Assembly (NCBI GenBank): GCA_022925895.1
Contig: JAKSYS010000478.1
Span: 1-49,649, forward strand
DNA: 49,649 nucleotides
Direction: 5' to 3'
Source of the DNA: Fragilaria crotonensis
Lineage: Eukaryota > Bacillariophyta > Fragilariophyceae > Fragilariales > Fragilariaceae
Each line of letters opens with the position of its first letter. Position 1 is the first letter of the stretch. The notes under the pieces are model-generated. The model was not told where the DNA came from and did not search any database. It worked only from the letters and a program-made list of their open reading frames with translations. Below are positions 9,550-20,290 of the stretch, piece by piece. The translations under genes were made by a program, and so were the position numbers.

Positions 9550-11546
9550 TTATCAAGATCTGGTGGTCCAAAGCGCTGATATGCAGACATGGGATCATCT
9601 GGAAATATTCAATTGCATCAGTGCTGGGAGGTGAGTGTGACATGGAGGGTACAAAATCATTGTCAGTCAGTGATGGGTTGATTTCCATTTGGGGCAAGTT
9701 GGTATCAGGCCAGATTGTTGGTGGTCCATTGTTAAAGACAGGGTTGGTGTTTGATGAAGCAAGGAAGGCTTGATGGTAATGAGTTGTTTCAGCATGAGGT
9801 GAAGATGAATCAGTGACAAAATAAGCTCTGTGATTTCTGGGAGCAGTGTTCTCATTATTGGTTGGTGATCTTGGGTTTCCTCCATTTCTGTTATTGGTGT
9901 TCTGAGGTCTGTTAGTTGCAGTTGGGCATTGTCTTGCATAGTGACCAGTTCTTCCACAATTGTTACAAACTATGTTGGTGGCATTATTGGGTGAAGGATT
10001 TGGCCGAAATGGGGTGGAATTGCTCTGCGGTCGACGCTGGTTATTGGAATTTGATGAGGTTGGTCGCAAGGGCGGTCGGTTGCCATGATCGGTCTAGGTG
10101 GCGGAGCGTTGCGACGATTGTTTTGGTGATTGTTCGGACGGTTTGAATGCTGATTTTGGTTGCTCTGGGGTCTGATTGGTGGCCGATTGCTGCTGCTGTT
10201 TTGTTGGGTATAAGGTCGCAAAATTGAGCTGAGAGCTTGATGTTGTCGCGGGGTGAATTGTTTCTGGAAAGTCGGACGATGGGTGGGACGATGGAATTGT
10301 TGACGGGCAGCATTGGCATGTTGGTTATAATTGCGTTGATTTTGTGATGGCAAAGTTAGGCGCGGGATTCGTCAATATTCAAAAGATGGCTCTCAAGTTC
10401 GGAGAAAGCGGGCAATTCTTCATCGTTAAGTTCGGCTCTGCGGAGGTCGGCATCAAAACGTTGGTAAGAGGCAGCATAAAAATGGTGATTGCTTCCACCG
10501 CGAATGGCTCTTTTAATAAGATCTGCGTCAGTATTGGGAATGCCGGCGTGGTAGCAATCGCGCGTCAAAACTCGGATGCGATTCAAATAGGAGGTTGCAA
10601 CTTCATTGTGGCCTTGTTTGATTGAGTAAAAGGCTTCTCTTGTGCGTTCAACATGATCTGGGGTAAGCGGGGCACAATGTCGGCGGAGAGTAAAGATTGC
10701 AGTTCTGGCATCTGGTGGGCCATCAATAATGTGTTTCTGGCAAGGGTCACAAACATGTGTAAAGATTAGGTTGTAAATTGCAGTGCCAATGAAGGGATGG
10801 GAGTAGGAAATCTGTTTGGGCCAAAGATCGAAGACTTGGCGTGTCCAGGGAGAGATGTTACAAACGATGCGGAGGTTATCCATGAAGGCATTGAATTGTC
10901 GGCGTCGGGCGACAAGATCGGTTGGATAAGAAAGTTTGCGGAGATTGGCATTTTTGGCATATTTCAAAAGGGTTTTAGTTAAATCTTCAATGGGTGGATA
11001 AGTGAAGTCAGTTCTGGTTGAAGAAGTTAGTGCATCTGGGGATTGCAAAGGGATCTGAGGAGGGTCATCCTGTTGGTCTTCATTGTCTTCATCATCAGTA
11101 AAGAATGTTTCATGAATTGGAGGGTAGGCAAAAGTTGGATGCTTTGCAGGTTTGTCCTTTGCTGCAGGTTTGGAAGGATTGTCTGTCTTTGGTGAAGAGG
11201 ATGTTTCAATTTGGGTGTCTGGTTGCACAGATTTTGGAGACAGAATTTGTGTTACAGTTCGTGAAAGGCGTTTCAAAGGGTTTTCGGCAGGTGTGTCAAT
11301 TTCTTGAGCTTGGACGTCAGAAGATGGCTGATTTGCATCAATATTTGGCGTTTCGTGTCGGGAAATGTCAGTTTCGGAAGAATTGTCAGAGTATCTGGAT
11401 CTGCAGTTTCTGGTTCAATTTCAGGGGATTTTCTTCTTGAAGAGACGATCTACGGGTGCGGACAACCATAAGGGCTGTGTGTTCACAAAAGATGATTCTT
11501 GTTTGTCCAATTGAAATCTTACTACATTACAATTACTGCTGTCCAT
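9539..11546 (-). CDS. E1 gag with CCHC zinc knuckle (frame broken)
   Basis: The likely start is the ATG at 11546 (MDSSNCNVVRFQ...). After frame changes near 11450–11390 the frame is open to 10356. It contains the Gag body (FTYPPIEDLTKTLLKYA, then SYLNRIRVLTRDCYHAG and IRGGSNHHFYAASYQRF). Further single-base shifts at about 10360 and 10070–10095 lead through an Asn/Gln/Pro/Arg-rich region to the zinc knuckle C-N-N-C-G-R-T-G-H-Y-A-R-Q-C (CCHC) near 9975–9930. Gag forms the particle that packages the element RNA. No ATG lies in the main frame upstream of residue 130 of the long segment, which is why I place the start at 11546 despite the shifts. Confidence 0.8.
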
Positions 11547-11571
11547 TCTTGTAGCATTTACACCAATGTGT

Positions 11572-11650
11572 CTGTACAGGCAAGAAGGATCAGGTAAGTT
11601 GCAAGTAGTAACCTGGTTGTTAAAGAGACTAGTGTTCACACCAGACTCAC
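11572..11650 (-). promoter_or_regulatory. Possible intron or splice sites between E1 ORF1 and gag
   Basis: On the minus strand, a strong donor CTG|GTGAGT sits at 11650 and an acceptor preceded by pyrimidines, CTTGCCTGTACAG|, ends at 11572, 26 nt before the gag ATG. The 79-nt span fits intron sizes seen elsewhere in the window. A second candidate donor, CAG|GTTAGT, lies in the 5' leader at 15917. Joining it to the same acceptor would remove ORF1 and leave gag as the first frame. This rests on motifs only. Confidence 0.35.
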
Positions 11651-14600
11651 CAGGGGTTGCTCAAGATATTGGGTTCAGAGTCTTTGATGAAAGGATATTC
11701 AGGATGATTGTGTTGTTGCCAATAATATGAAAATGGATTGTGAGTGATCTGAGACAATGGGTTGCTGAGGGCATTCTCAAGGTGTGGGAGAGCCCAGGAT
11801 CCATAAACATCGGTGGATCCACGTTTTGTAGTAATCACTTGGATGAGGCGAGTTGCAAGAGACAAGGGAATGGTTTTTGGATCATCAATGACATGATAAA
11901 CAGGGTTTGGTTGGCGCCAGAGTTGGCTAGGATTGTTGGGGCAAGTCCAGGGATTGGCAGCATAACAGGTGTTCATTGGAATACAGGCTTGATCATTGAA
12001 AAGCTGTTGGACTGTTGTGGTTGTGTAGGGTTTGATGGTCCCATTGTGTTGATGAAAGATGATTGGTTTGTTCTCCTTGTTGTAAATAATAGGGAAAGTG
12101 TGAGCACTTGGCAATGGAATAGGAAGCTCAGTTGGGGATCCTGGAGTGTAAGAAGGAGTTGACTGATGCTCTTGGGTGTTGCCTTGGTAGATAAGGACTT
12201 TGATTGGCAAGGGTGTTTGAGGTAGGACACATTGAGGGTCAGTGACATTGATGTTGGAAACAACTCTGAACATGGTGTATTCATGATCTGGCAGGAAATC
12301 AATGGAATGGTTGATGGTATCTGTCTTGATGGGGTCAAAGTTGGACTTAAGGGTTGCATAATCACAGTTTCCAATTGGGATGGTGAAGTTCTGAAGATCA
12401 TTGGAAGTGAGCGGACGGCAGATGACAAAGTTGACGGCAATAGCAGTGGCTTTTGAATGCATGATTGATAACTGTTCAGGTGTAGGGGATGTGGCCATTG
12501 GGAAGGCTGAGCAATTGTGATTCATGAGAAGATCAACAGGAGGAAGGGAACCAATGTAGATGTTTGAGGGTTGCAAATGTAAGTCATCTCCAGTTGTGAG
12601 TTTGGCAGTCAAAGTTGCATGTTGGCGGAGTGTTGCTGAGATTAAGACACGGGCAACATGGGAAGCAGATGGAGATATTCCAGTTGTAGGTTCTCCAAAA
12701 CCGTTGACAAGCGGTGAATGAGTGAATGCAATGAGGGATGCAGAGTCCAAATGTGCAGGGTTTGAATATGGGAAGTCCTGGTGCTGTCCAAAGTGGTATC
12801 ATAGGGACTGGGAGTCAATTGCTGATCTTGGAAGAATTTGATAATGAAGCGCGGGACATCTCTGAAGTTACTTCGGTTCGGGAAAAGTCGTAGAGCGGTC
12901 GCAAAAGTTGGGATATTGCGAATGATATCAGCAAGTTCTGGGGGTTGGTGAGGGCATGAAGATGTTTGTCCCTGAATATAAATGTGGATGAGGTACATCA
13001 TTTTGAAGGCATAAAGGATGGATAGGGAGCATTCATGTCCAAAGGATCCAGGTTCATAGTCACTCAAAAGGGATACAAATAGTGATGGGGTGCCATTAGT
13101 GAGTTGAGATCTGTGCTCAGAAGAAAGATTGTCCATGACCAAATTGGTTGTTCTGTTGAAAGTGTGTTGGATGCATTGAATGAATTCCTCTTGATTGGGG
13201 TCTTTGTCAGATCCAGCAATGAGAATGGGATAAAGGTTGCACATCAGGTGGCGAAGATGTTCGGTCGTCAAGTCGCGAATGCATTGTTTGGTGACTGGAT
13301 TTGACTGAATATAACGTAGGCAGAAGCTTGCAGCTGTGATACTTGAATCAACACATGTTGGAAGGTTGCACATGGTGATTGGCCCATTGATATCATCTTG
13401 AAGAGTTGCATCAGCATAGAAAAGAAGTGAGGCATGTGGATTGGTTCTGGAATCCAAATCAGAATGGTGTTGCAAAAGGGGACATGATGGATTGGGTCCA
13501 AGACATTGTCTTCAGGGCAAGGGTGTGCAGTTTGTCAAGGCGATATGGAAGCTCCAAAGTTTCATCATCATCAGATAGTTCAAGAAATGCTGTGATTCCA
13601 GTTGATGTGGAAAGGCAATCAAAGGTACTGTCATTGCTGCTGCTCAAATTGGAAAACAAGGGACTGAAAAGTTCTGAATTGAGACTGATTGCTGGAGAAG
13701 GTGGTGCATCAAGATTCCTAGGTCCAGAGGTGTTGAAGGTTTTCAAATAATTGATCTGACATGATTGGGTTCTGTTTTTGCTTGAAGGAGTTGAAGGGGT
13801 CTCAGTTTCATCATCATCAATTGAAATGGTGAATGGGATTGCAGCATTGATAGGTGGCTTGACATAAAAGGGTTGGCAACATTGATGGGAGTTGCAAATT
13901 GCTTGGACTTGGTTGGGGTAGAGGCCTTGCTGGTCTTGGAATATTTTTCGTCATTTTTATTTTTGGTAGCTTTTCTGGTTGTCATCCTGTCCATGAGAGT
14001 TAGGGAATCCAAAGTTTTAACTGTGAAGGAATCTGGGATAAATGAGCTGGTGTCTGTGCTGTCATCATTGTCTGAGGAATCTGGGACTGAGTAGGAGAGT
14101 TTTGAATCATTGGGAGTGCATCAAGTTGTTTTGGAGATTCCTTTTTGTCGCCGTTGCTTTGTTCTTCAACTTCAACTTCAATGGGAACTTTTTGTGCTTT
14201 GGTGGGCGGCAGTGTCTGATCGCGAACGGAAAGGCATAATTGTTTGGGACACGGGCAGTAGATGGAGAAGACACTTGAAGCATTAACTACGTCACTATCG
14301 TCGTCGTCATCGTCATCCATATCGTCATCGCGATAAATGTTGGTCGTGGAGCGCGCTGGAATGTCGTCAGACGCGTCAGTCATTTCGTCATCGTCCACGG
14401 GATCGCCGTTGTAATTAGGAACACGAGCATGGCCGTTAGGTTGGTCACGAGTTGGACGTTGGTAATTAGGAGAGGGGACGTCAGAAGGCGGGGTTGGCGC
14501 GCGCGGACGGATAGGCGTGGGTAGGATTTCAAAACCGGTCGGACGCAAGATGACGTTTGCGTTATGGGGAAAAATATGGACGGACGGGCTGCCAAATGTC

Positions 14601-15741
14601 GCAGCTGCAGTACTGAAAGAGATCTGTACGATCGTCGTAGAAAGGTCATTGGCAGTTCGGCGCGGGGGTCCAATGTGTCCCAAGTCCAGGACTCTTGGGA
14701 GCTGATGGTGCGAATCACCACGATCATGGTCGTGGTCGGAAATTGGGAAATGGGGGTTCGCCATGGGGTCGTTTTGAGCGGCGATATCTCCGGATTGGTC
14801 GCTCCGATTTTCGTAAGTGGGAGCTCTTTTTGCAGGTCTTGGAGCGCCGGAGGAGTTTCTGACTTTACTTTTTGTCGTGTGAAGGTCCGAACGCCCAACG
14901 AAATTGATTTGTTGACTTCCACATTCACGAACATATTGGCGGGTTTTATAACGAATCTCTGGTTGTTTTTGCGTCTGAAAACGCATTCTTTTCGCAGGGG
15001 AAGCATCAGGGGAGGAGGCGGGGACGTCTGAGTCATCGAATTGTCGCTTCCTGGTGGATTTTGGGCGGGTGGGAGCAGGAATCTTGCGGTCGTCGTCACT
15101 GCGAACGCTGTAGTCGTCATCTTGGTCGTCGTCGTCGACGTCGCTTTCGTCGAATAAGTCTGTCTGGGGTTGGTAACTGCGAATAGGGGAAGGATGGTGA
15201 GTGCCCTGGATGTCTGGAATGTACTCCTGCTTGATTCTCATTACTTTATGAGTGTTTGAGCGCTCTGCAGTCGCGCTATCGATGGCCTCGGCGTTGCTAG
15301 CCGCTTCATCGTTGTCGTCGTCGTCGGTTTCGGTGGCCCTGAATGTTTTGTTGCGCCCAATAGGAGTTGTAAGGATGCCCTGGATGTATGGATGAGTCTT
15401 TTGGTTGTAGTTGGTGGCGCGGGAAGACTTGTTGTTGCGCTCGGAGTTGGCGCGTTCGATGGCCTCGGCGATGACGGCCGCTTCATCGGTGTCGGATTCG
15501 TAGGTAATTGCAGCATGGTAGTGGGAAGCTTCTTCTTTTTCATTGTAGTTTGTTGATTGCCCAGTTTGGCTCTCTTAGAGCGAGTTAGATAGAGGGTGGG
15601 ATGGGTGGGCGTAGCGGCAGGAATGTTGACATCTGCGCTGATGACGACTGGAGGCTCCGTTTCGGAGGCAAGAAAGGGGGACGAGTCCTTCTTCTTCGAC
15701 TTCTTGTCGGCTTTCGTAAGGTTGAAGCGAATGGTGGGCAT
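11647..15741 (-). CDS. E1 ORF1: large extra ORF of unknown function upstream of gag
   Basis: I do not recognise this protein. It starts at the ATG at 15741 (MPTIRFNLTKADKKSKKK, a basic N-terminus). After a one-base shift near 15530–15560 it is continuous in frame to 14000, then continues through shifts near 14005, 13870, 13500 and 12760 to the stop at 11647. Together these give roughly 1,300 residues. The N-terminal half is low-complexity, with Asp runs (as near 14300 and 15120) and many Ser/Pro/Thr residues, and has a ~45-residue duplication sharing DEAAxxAEAIxxAxxER (coded at about 15437–15500 and 15260–15319). The C-terminal half looks globular (for example LRHLMCNLYPILIAGSDKD and DVPRFIIKFFQDQQL). 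No RT, integrase, envelope membrane segment or zinc finger is seen. The composition matches gag-pol rather than host genes. Confidence 0.6.
15260..15500 (-). repeat. Internal duplication in E1 ORF1
   Basis: Plus-strand segments 15260–15319 and 15437–15500 share CGATGGCCTCGGCG and GCCGCTTCATCG and encode related DEAA...AEAI...ER peptides, each followed by an I-Q-G motif. They are about 178 bp apart, which suggests an old tandem duplication of a short domain. Confidence 0.6.
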
Positions 15742-15987
15742 GGTGGGTGGGGCTGAAATGCTGCTGAAAGGGCTGGGGCTGCTGTTAACTAAGTTCTTAA
15801 ATATTTGTGTGCACTTTGAATCTGGGGGGAGCTCTGTTGAAAAATTCTGTTATTTTCAGTTGCTTCAGATCTGACAGTTTAGATGGAAGCATAACTGAAT
15901 TCCTGAGCCTAACTAACCTGAAGGTATCAGAGTTAAAAAGGGCAGAGGACGCCTGCCTAAGTCGGTTGATTCTAGGCGAGTGAACCA
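15742..15987 (-). other. E1 5' leader with primer-binding site
   Basis: On the minus strand the 5' LTR ends TATCA and is followed at once by TGGTTCACTCGCCTAG (15987–15972). TGG complements a tRNA CCA end, so a full-length tRNA with 3' sequence GGCGAGTGAACCA would prime. I cannot name the tRNA. The rest of the leader has no clear gene. Confidence 0.7.
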
Positions 15988-16891
15988 TGATAGATTCTGC
16001 GTGCGAGCGCGGAGTGGAGGCCAGACCATGGTTAAATCGGGCGCACGTCAGACCGGGGTCGCAGGCAGGTGGTGACGTCACGGTGACGGTATCGGTCGCT
16101 ACAGTACGAACGTTGGCCGGTGCTACGGTTTCAGGACTACTGGATGCTACGCTAGCGGCAGAGGAAGCGGGAGTGCTAGTAGCAAACGCGACAGTATACG
16201 CGTGGGAGTCTACTGGACGGGTATACTGAGCTACGGTATGACTAGGCGTAACTACAGTACATGTAGACGTAGACACAGTGCTAGTAGGCGAAGCAACTGT
16301 GCTAGTATCTGTAGGTACGATGCAAGTAGATGGTGCTACGTTGCGCGTAGGTGACACTACAGTATGTGGACGTGGGTGGAGTCCTACGGTGACGTCGGTA
16401 GCCAAGTGGGTACTAGTACACTGGCTATCGCTACAGGGGGACTGAACCATGATGACGGCGGGTAAAAAAGTCGTCATGGTCAGTTACGCTGCGAGTAAAA
16501 TTGTACATTGTTAAAATCGGTGGCCGGACTAAATAAATTTACAGGTTGACAAATTTGTGAGAAAATCGTTGATCACAAGTGAGTGATCAACTTCGTTTGA
16601 TGAGTGTTTCTGAGGAACACTCAGGAACACAAATGAAACGGTGCACGTCTGAAGAGTGCACGTCTGAAAAGGTGTACGTCTGAAGAGGTCGTACGAGGCC
16701 GAGCGTTGGGCGAGAAAATGGTCGTTTATGCAACGAACGACATGAAAACGATCGTTACAATTTCCGAGTGGGATATGATTCCCGTACGACAGTAACGATA
16801 CAACGTATACTGTTTACTAGCCTAATGTGAAGTGTCGCACTGAATAATGTAGATAGTAAAAATACGTAGGAGCGGTACTAAAAGTCTGTCA
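15988..16891 (-). repeat. E1 5' LTR (904 bp)
   Basis: This is the partner of 4957–5857. It is followed by the target duplication TGGAG at 16892–16896. It carries the same 21-nt array (about 16188–16376), stem-loops and triple repeat. The promoter of E1 should be here, reading leftward. Confidence 0.93.
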
Positions 16892-17239
16892 TGGAGTGAC
16901 AGGTAACAGTGCATAGTAAATGCATTTCGACCGGAATAGGAATCCAGAATCTTTATCATGAAATCAAGAACTGGAACATTGAGTCAAGCATTCGTGGTTC
17001 ACTCATCTTTTGGATGAGTTCTTCCTTCCTCCGAACGTCAGTTTCTGCACGCGACCGTGCCGATTCTTGACATGTGCTGGATGATGGCTATTGATTCTGG
17101 TTGATGTGTGGATGCCGAGTTTATAACAACAATAATACAGAATCGAATTCTTCATCTACTCAGTACACTATCGAAACAGTGCCGCGCCGTCTCGTCACTG
17201 TAACTGCCTCATACCATAACTATCCACTTTCAACAAAGA
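16892..17239. other. Spacer upstream of LeuRS, no gene seen
   Basis: This contains the TGGAG duplication and then unique sequence up to the LeuRS ATG. It should hold the LeuRS promoter. E1 therefore lies about 350 bp upstream of the LeuRS start. Confidence 0.6.
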
Positions 17240-20200
17240 ATGAAACTCATCGTCGTCATGATTTGGATGCTTCGGATCACGACCGTGAGTGCCTTTCGTC
17301 CGGCGCCTCCGAGGTTTCACCCGTCGTCGCACATGATGAGGCTCTTTTCCTCACAAGCGTCGACTCCGATTGACGGAACCACGCCATTGTCATCGCAATA
17401 TCCCTTTGCACAAGTTGAACCCAAATGGCAAGCCTTTTGGGAAGAAAATCAGACATTCCGTACACCCGAACGATCTCCTGACAAGGAAAAGAAGTATGTT
17501 CTAGATATGTTCCCCTACCCTTCGGGAGCTGGTTTGCATGTTGGACATCCTGAGGGATACACTGGTACGTTCACAACACACAAACATCGCACTTGATGAT
17601 CCACAAATTACAATCGTCTCAACCCCTTTGTCTCCTTCGTTTGCGTGTATTTCTGTTCTCTACTTGTTTGTATGTATACACATATGCGTGCGTGCATACA
17701 CTCACGTACAGCATCGGATGTGATGGCTCGGTATTGGCGAATGAAGGGATTCGATGTCTTACATCCAATTGGTTGGGACAGTTTCGGACTACCAGCCGAA
17801 CAATTTGCGATCCAAACGGGGGCCAAGCCAGCAGAGACGACAGCTGCCAACATTCAGAACTTTAAACGACAATTGAAAATGTTGGGCTTTTCTTACGATT
17901 GGGATCGGGAGATTGCGACAACGGACATTGAATATGTCAAGTGGACACAATGGATCTTTCTTCAAGTGAGTATTACTGCCAAATCTTGTCGTTATGAATT
18001 TCTAATCACGACGCTCGATGAATTGCGTAATACTCACATTGGCGTGTTTTTGCGTGTGCGTCTTTTTATAGTTGTTCAAGAAAGGATTGGCAATGCAAAG
18101 CTCTGTTAGTGTCAACTGGTGCCCCGCACTTGGAACTGTCCTGGCAAACGAAGAGGTCATCAATGGGTTAAGTGAGCGAGGCGATCATCCAGTCCAACGT
18201 TTGCCGTTGCGACAATGGATTCTGAAAATCACTCAATATGCGGATCGACTCGAAGAAGGACTTGAGGGATTGGAGTGGCCGTCCGGGACCATGGTTGCCC
18301 AAAAACAATGGATTGGAAAATCGGTAGGATGTAAGATTGATTTTCCTGTCGATGCAAGTCCGAATGATGAGGTACGTTCAAGATTCTGGGTACTCGTACA
18401 TATACTTTCTACGACACGTCAAGGAAGGTAACAAGCATTTTCATTTTTGTTTTCTAACAAACACTCAAATGTGCGTCCACGCGCGTTGCGCTGTTCGTGC
18501 TTGTTATCGCTTCAGATTATTACGGTCTTTACAACTCGTGCCGATACCCTCTTGGGTGTGACATACGTGACGTTGGCTCCCGAGCATCCCCTCATATCGG
18601 CAGTAACATCAGACGCCCAACGCGAGGAAGTGGATGCGTACGTTGCTGCAACATCATCGCGATCTGATTTAGACCGCACGTCCTCCAAGGAAAAGTCTGG
18701 AGTGTTTACTGGTGGATATGCTATTCATCCGCTCACCGGAGACAAGGTTCCCATTTGGGTAGGCGACTATGTGCTCGGCTCGTACGGGACTGGAGCCGTC
18801 ATGGCGGTACCTGCACACGATGTGCGTGATTTCGAGTTTGCCCAGAAGTTTGGCCTTGGTATCAAGTGGGTGGTGAAACCTACAAAGGGCGAACATAGCG
18901 AGGAAGATGGTGCCTTTACAGACGTTGGAGTCACTATCAATAGCGGAGAATTTGACGGCTTGACAACCGACGAGGCAAAGGTCAAGGTAGCGAACAAACT
19001 GGAAGAAATCAATCGAGGTGGACCGCAAATCACTTACAAACTTCGGGACTGGGTGTTTTCGAGACAACGTTATTGGGGAGAACCAATTCCAATCTACTTT
19101 CCAGTTGACTTCCCTGAGGGGGTCGATCCTACGACACAAGATCCAAAAGTGGATGGATGTGAGCACACCATTAGATACGACGTATCTATTCCAGTAGACG
19201 AAGCCGACTTGCCATTGGTGTTGCCAGAAATGGATGATTTCAAACCCGGTGATGATCCAGCCGGGTGTCTCGCAAGAGCGAAGGACTGGCGATATTTTCA
19301 AAAGGATGGCAAGTGGTATGCTAGAGAAACGAATACGATGCCTCAATGGGCTGGAAGCTGTTGGTATTACTTCCGATACATGGATCCAAAGAACGACGAG
19401 TTGGCATTTAGTGCCAAGGCCGATCAGGATTGGATGCCTGTTGATCTGTATGTGGGCGGAGCCGAGCATGCTGTGCTGCACCTTTTGTACGCCCGCTTTT
19501 GGCATCAAGTGTTGTTTGATCTTGGATACACACAGCATCGCGAACCTTTCCAGAAGCTGGTTCATCAGGGCATGATCCTTGGAAGCGACGGAGAGAAAAT
19601 GTCGAAAAGTCGAGGGAACGTTGTGAACCCTGATGATATAGTCACCGCGCAGGGAGCCGACGCCCTTAGATTGTATGAAATGTTTATGGGGCCACTAGAA
19701 GCCGTCAAACCTTGGCAGACAAGTCAAGTTGCCGGTGTTGTTCGATTTCAAAACCGTTTGTACAACGTTGTTCAGACGGCAGTTACGTCTGGCGTCGAGG
19801 AGATGGATGATGAAACGAAGCGACTCCTCCATAAGACTATGAAGAAGGTTTCTACTGATATTGACGCAATGGCCTTCAACACAGCAATCTCAGCTATGAT
19901 GGTCCTAACAAATCATTTGGCTGGCCTTAAGGAGAATGTCCCCAGGGAAGCTGTCGAAAAGCTGGTCCTCATGGTATCGCCGGTAGCTCCTCACTTGGGT
20001 GAAGAATGCTGGAGACTATTGGGCCACGAGCATTCGTTAGCGTTCGAGCCCTGGGTCGAGTACGACGAGGCGTTGTGCTTTGATGATACCGTGGCCATGG
20101 GTGTGCAAGTCAACGGCAAAACTAGGGCTGAAATCCAAATCGCGGTTGATGCTGATCAAGAAACAGCAATGGCAGCCGCTTTTGACCAAGTGAAAGTAAA

Positions 20201-20276
20201 AGCGCAACTGGAGGGAAAGGATATCAAGAAAGTCATATATGTTGCTGGTCGAATTCTCAATATTGTTGCTAAGTGA
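17240..20276 (+). CDS. LARS: Leucyl-tRNA synthetase, bacterial/organellar type, four exons
   Basis: It charges tRNA-Leu with leucine. Exons are 17240–17564, 17712–17965, 18072–18371 and 18516–20276, joined across GT–AG introns of 147, 106 and 144 nt. The joined frame is 879 residues, normal for bacterial-type LeuRS. Exon 1 has a hydrophobic signal, then [12 protein letters not shown], resembling the diatom plastid motif ASAFAP, then the ATP-binding HVGH (HIGH motif) in [13 protein letters not shown]. Exon 2 has [14 protein letters not shown]. The editing domain in exon 4 shows the Thr-rich TTRADTLLG and the conserved Asp of AHDVRDFEF. Also seen are [11 protein letters not shown], the KMSKS loop ([10 protein letters not shown]) and the C-terminal domain. 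No frame breaks. Plastid targeting, perhaps shared with mitochondria, is inferred from the N-terminus. Confidence 0.95.
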
Positions 20277-20290
20277 CCATAAGACATGAT

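Larger units (their letters stand above)
4957..16891 (-). mobile_element. E1: Copia-type LTR retrotransposon with an extra 5' ORF
   Basis: Two long direct repeats (4957–5857 and 15988–16891) begin TGATAG and end CTGTCA on the plus strand, giving the TG...CA termini of LTRs. TGGAG flanks the element on both sides (4952–4956 and 16892–16896) as a 5-bp target duplication. Coding is on the minus strand: 5' LTR (right), leader, ORF1 (15741–11647, unknown), gag (about 11546–9540), then protease, integrase, RT and RNase H to 5909. The order integrase before RT defines Ty1/Copia. The LTRs differ by one substitution and two homopolymer-length changes, so the insertion is recent. Despite that, the internal frames carry about ten single-base shifts. 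The element separates the dioxygenase-like gene from LeuRS. Confidence 0.92.

Noticed and set aside
15239..15245. TAATG stop-start overlap that looks like translational coupling in E1 ORF1
   Set aside because: The downstream frame is already open and coding for about 300 bp upstream of that ATG, as the duplicated module shows, so the overlap follows from a frameshift near 15540.
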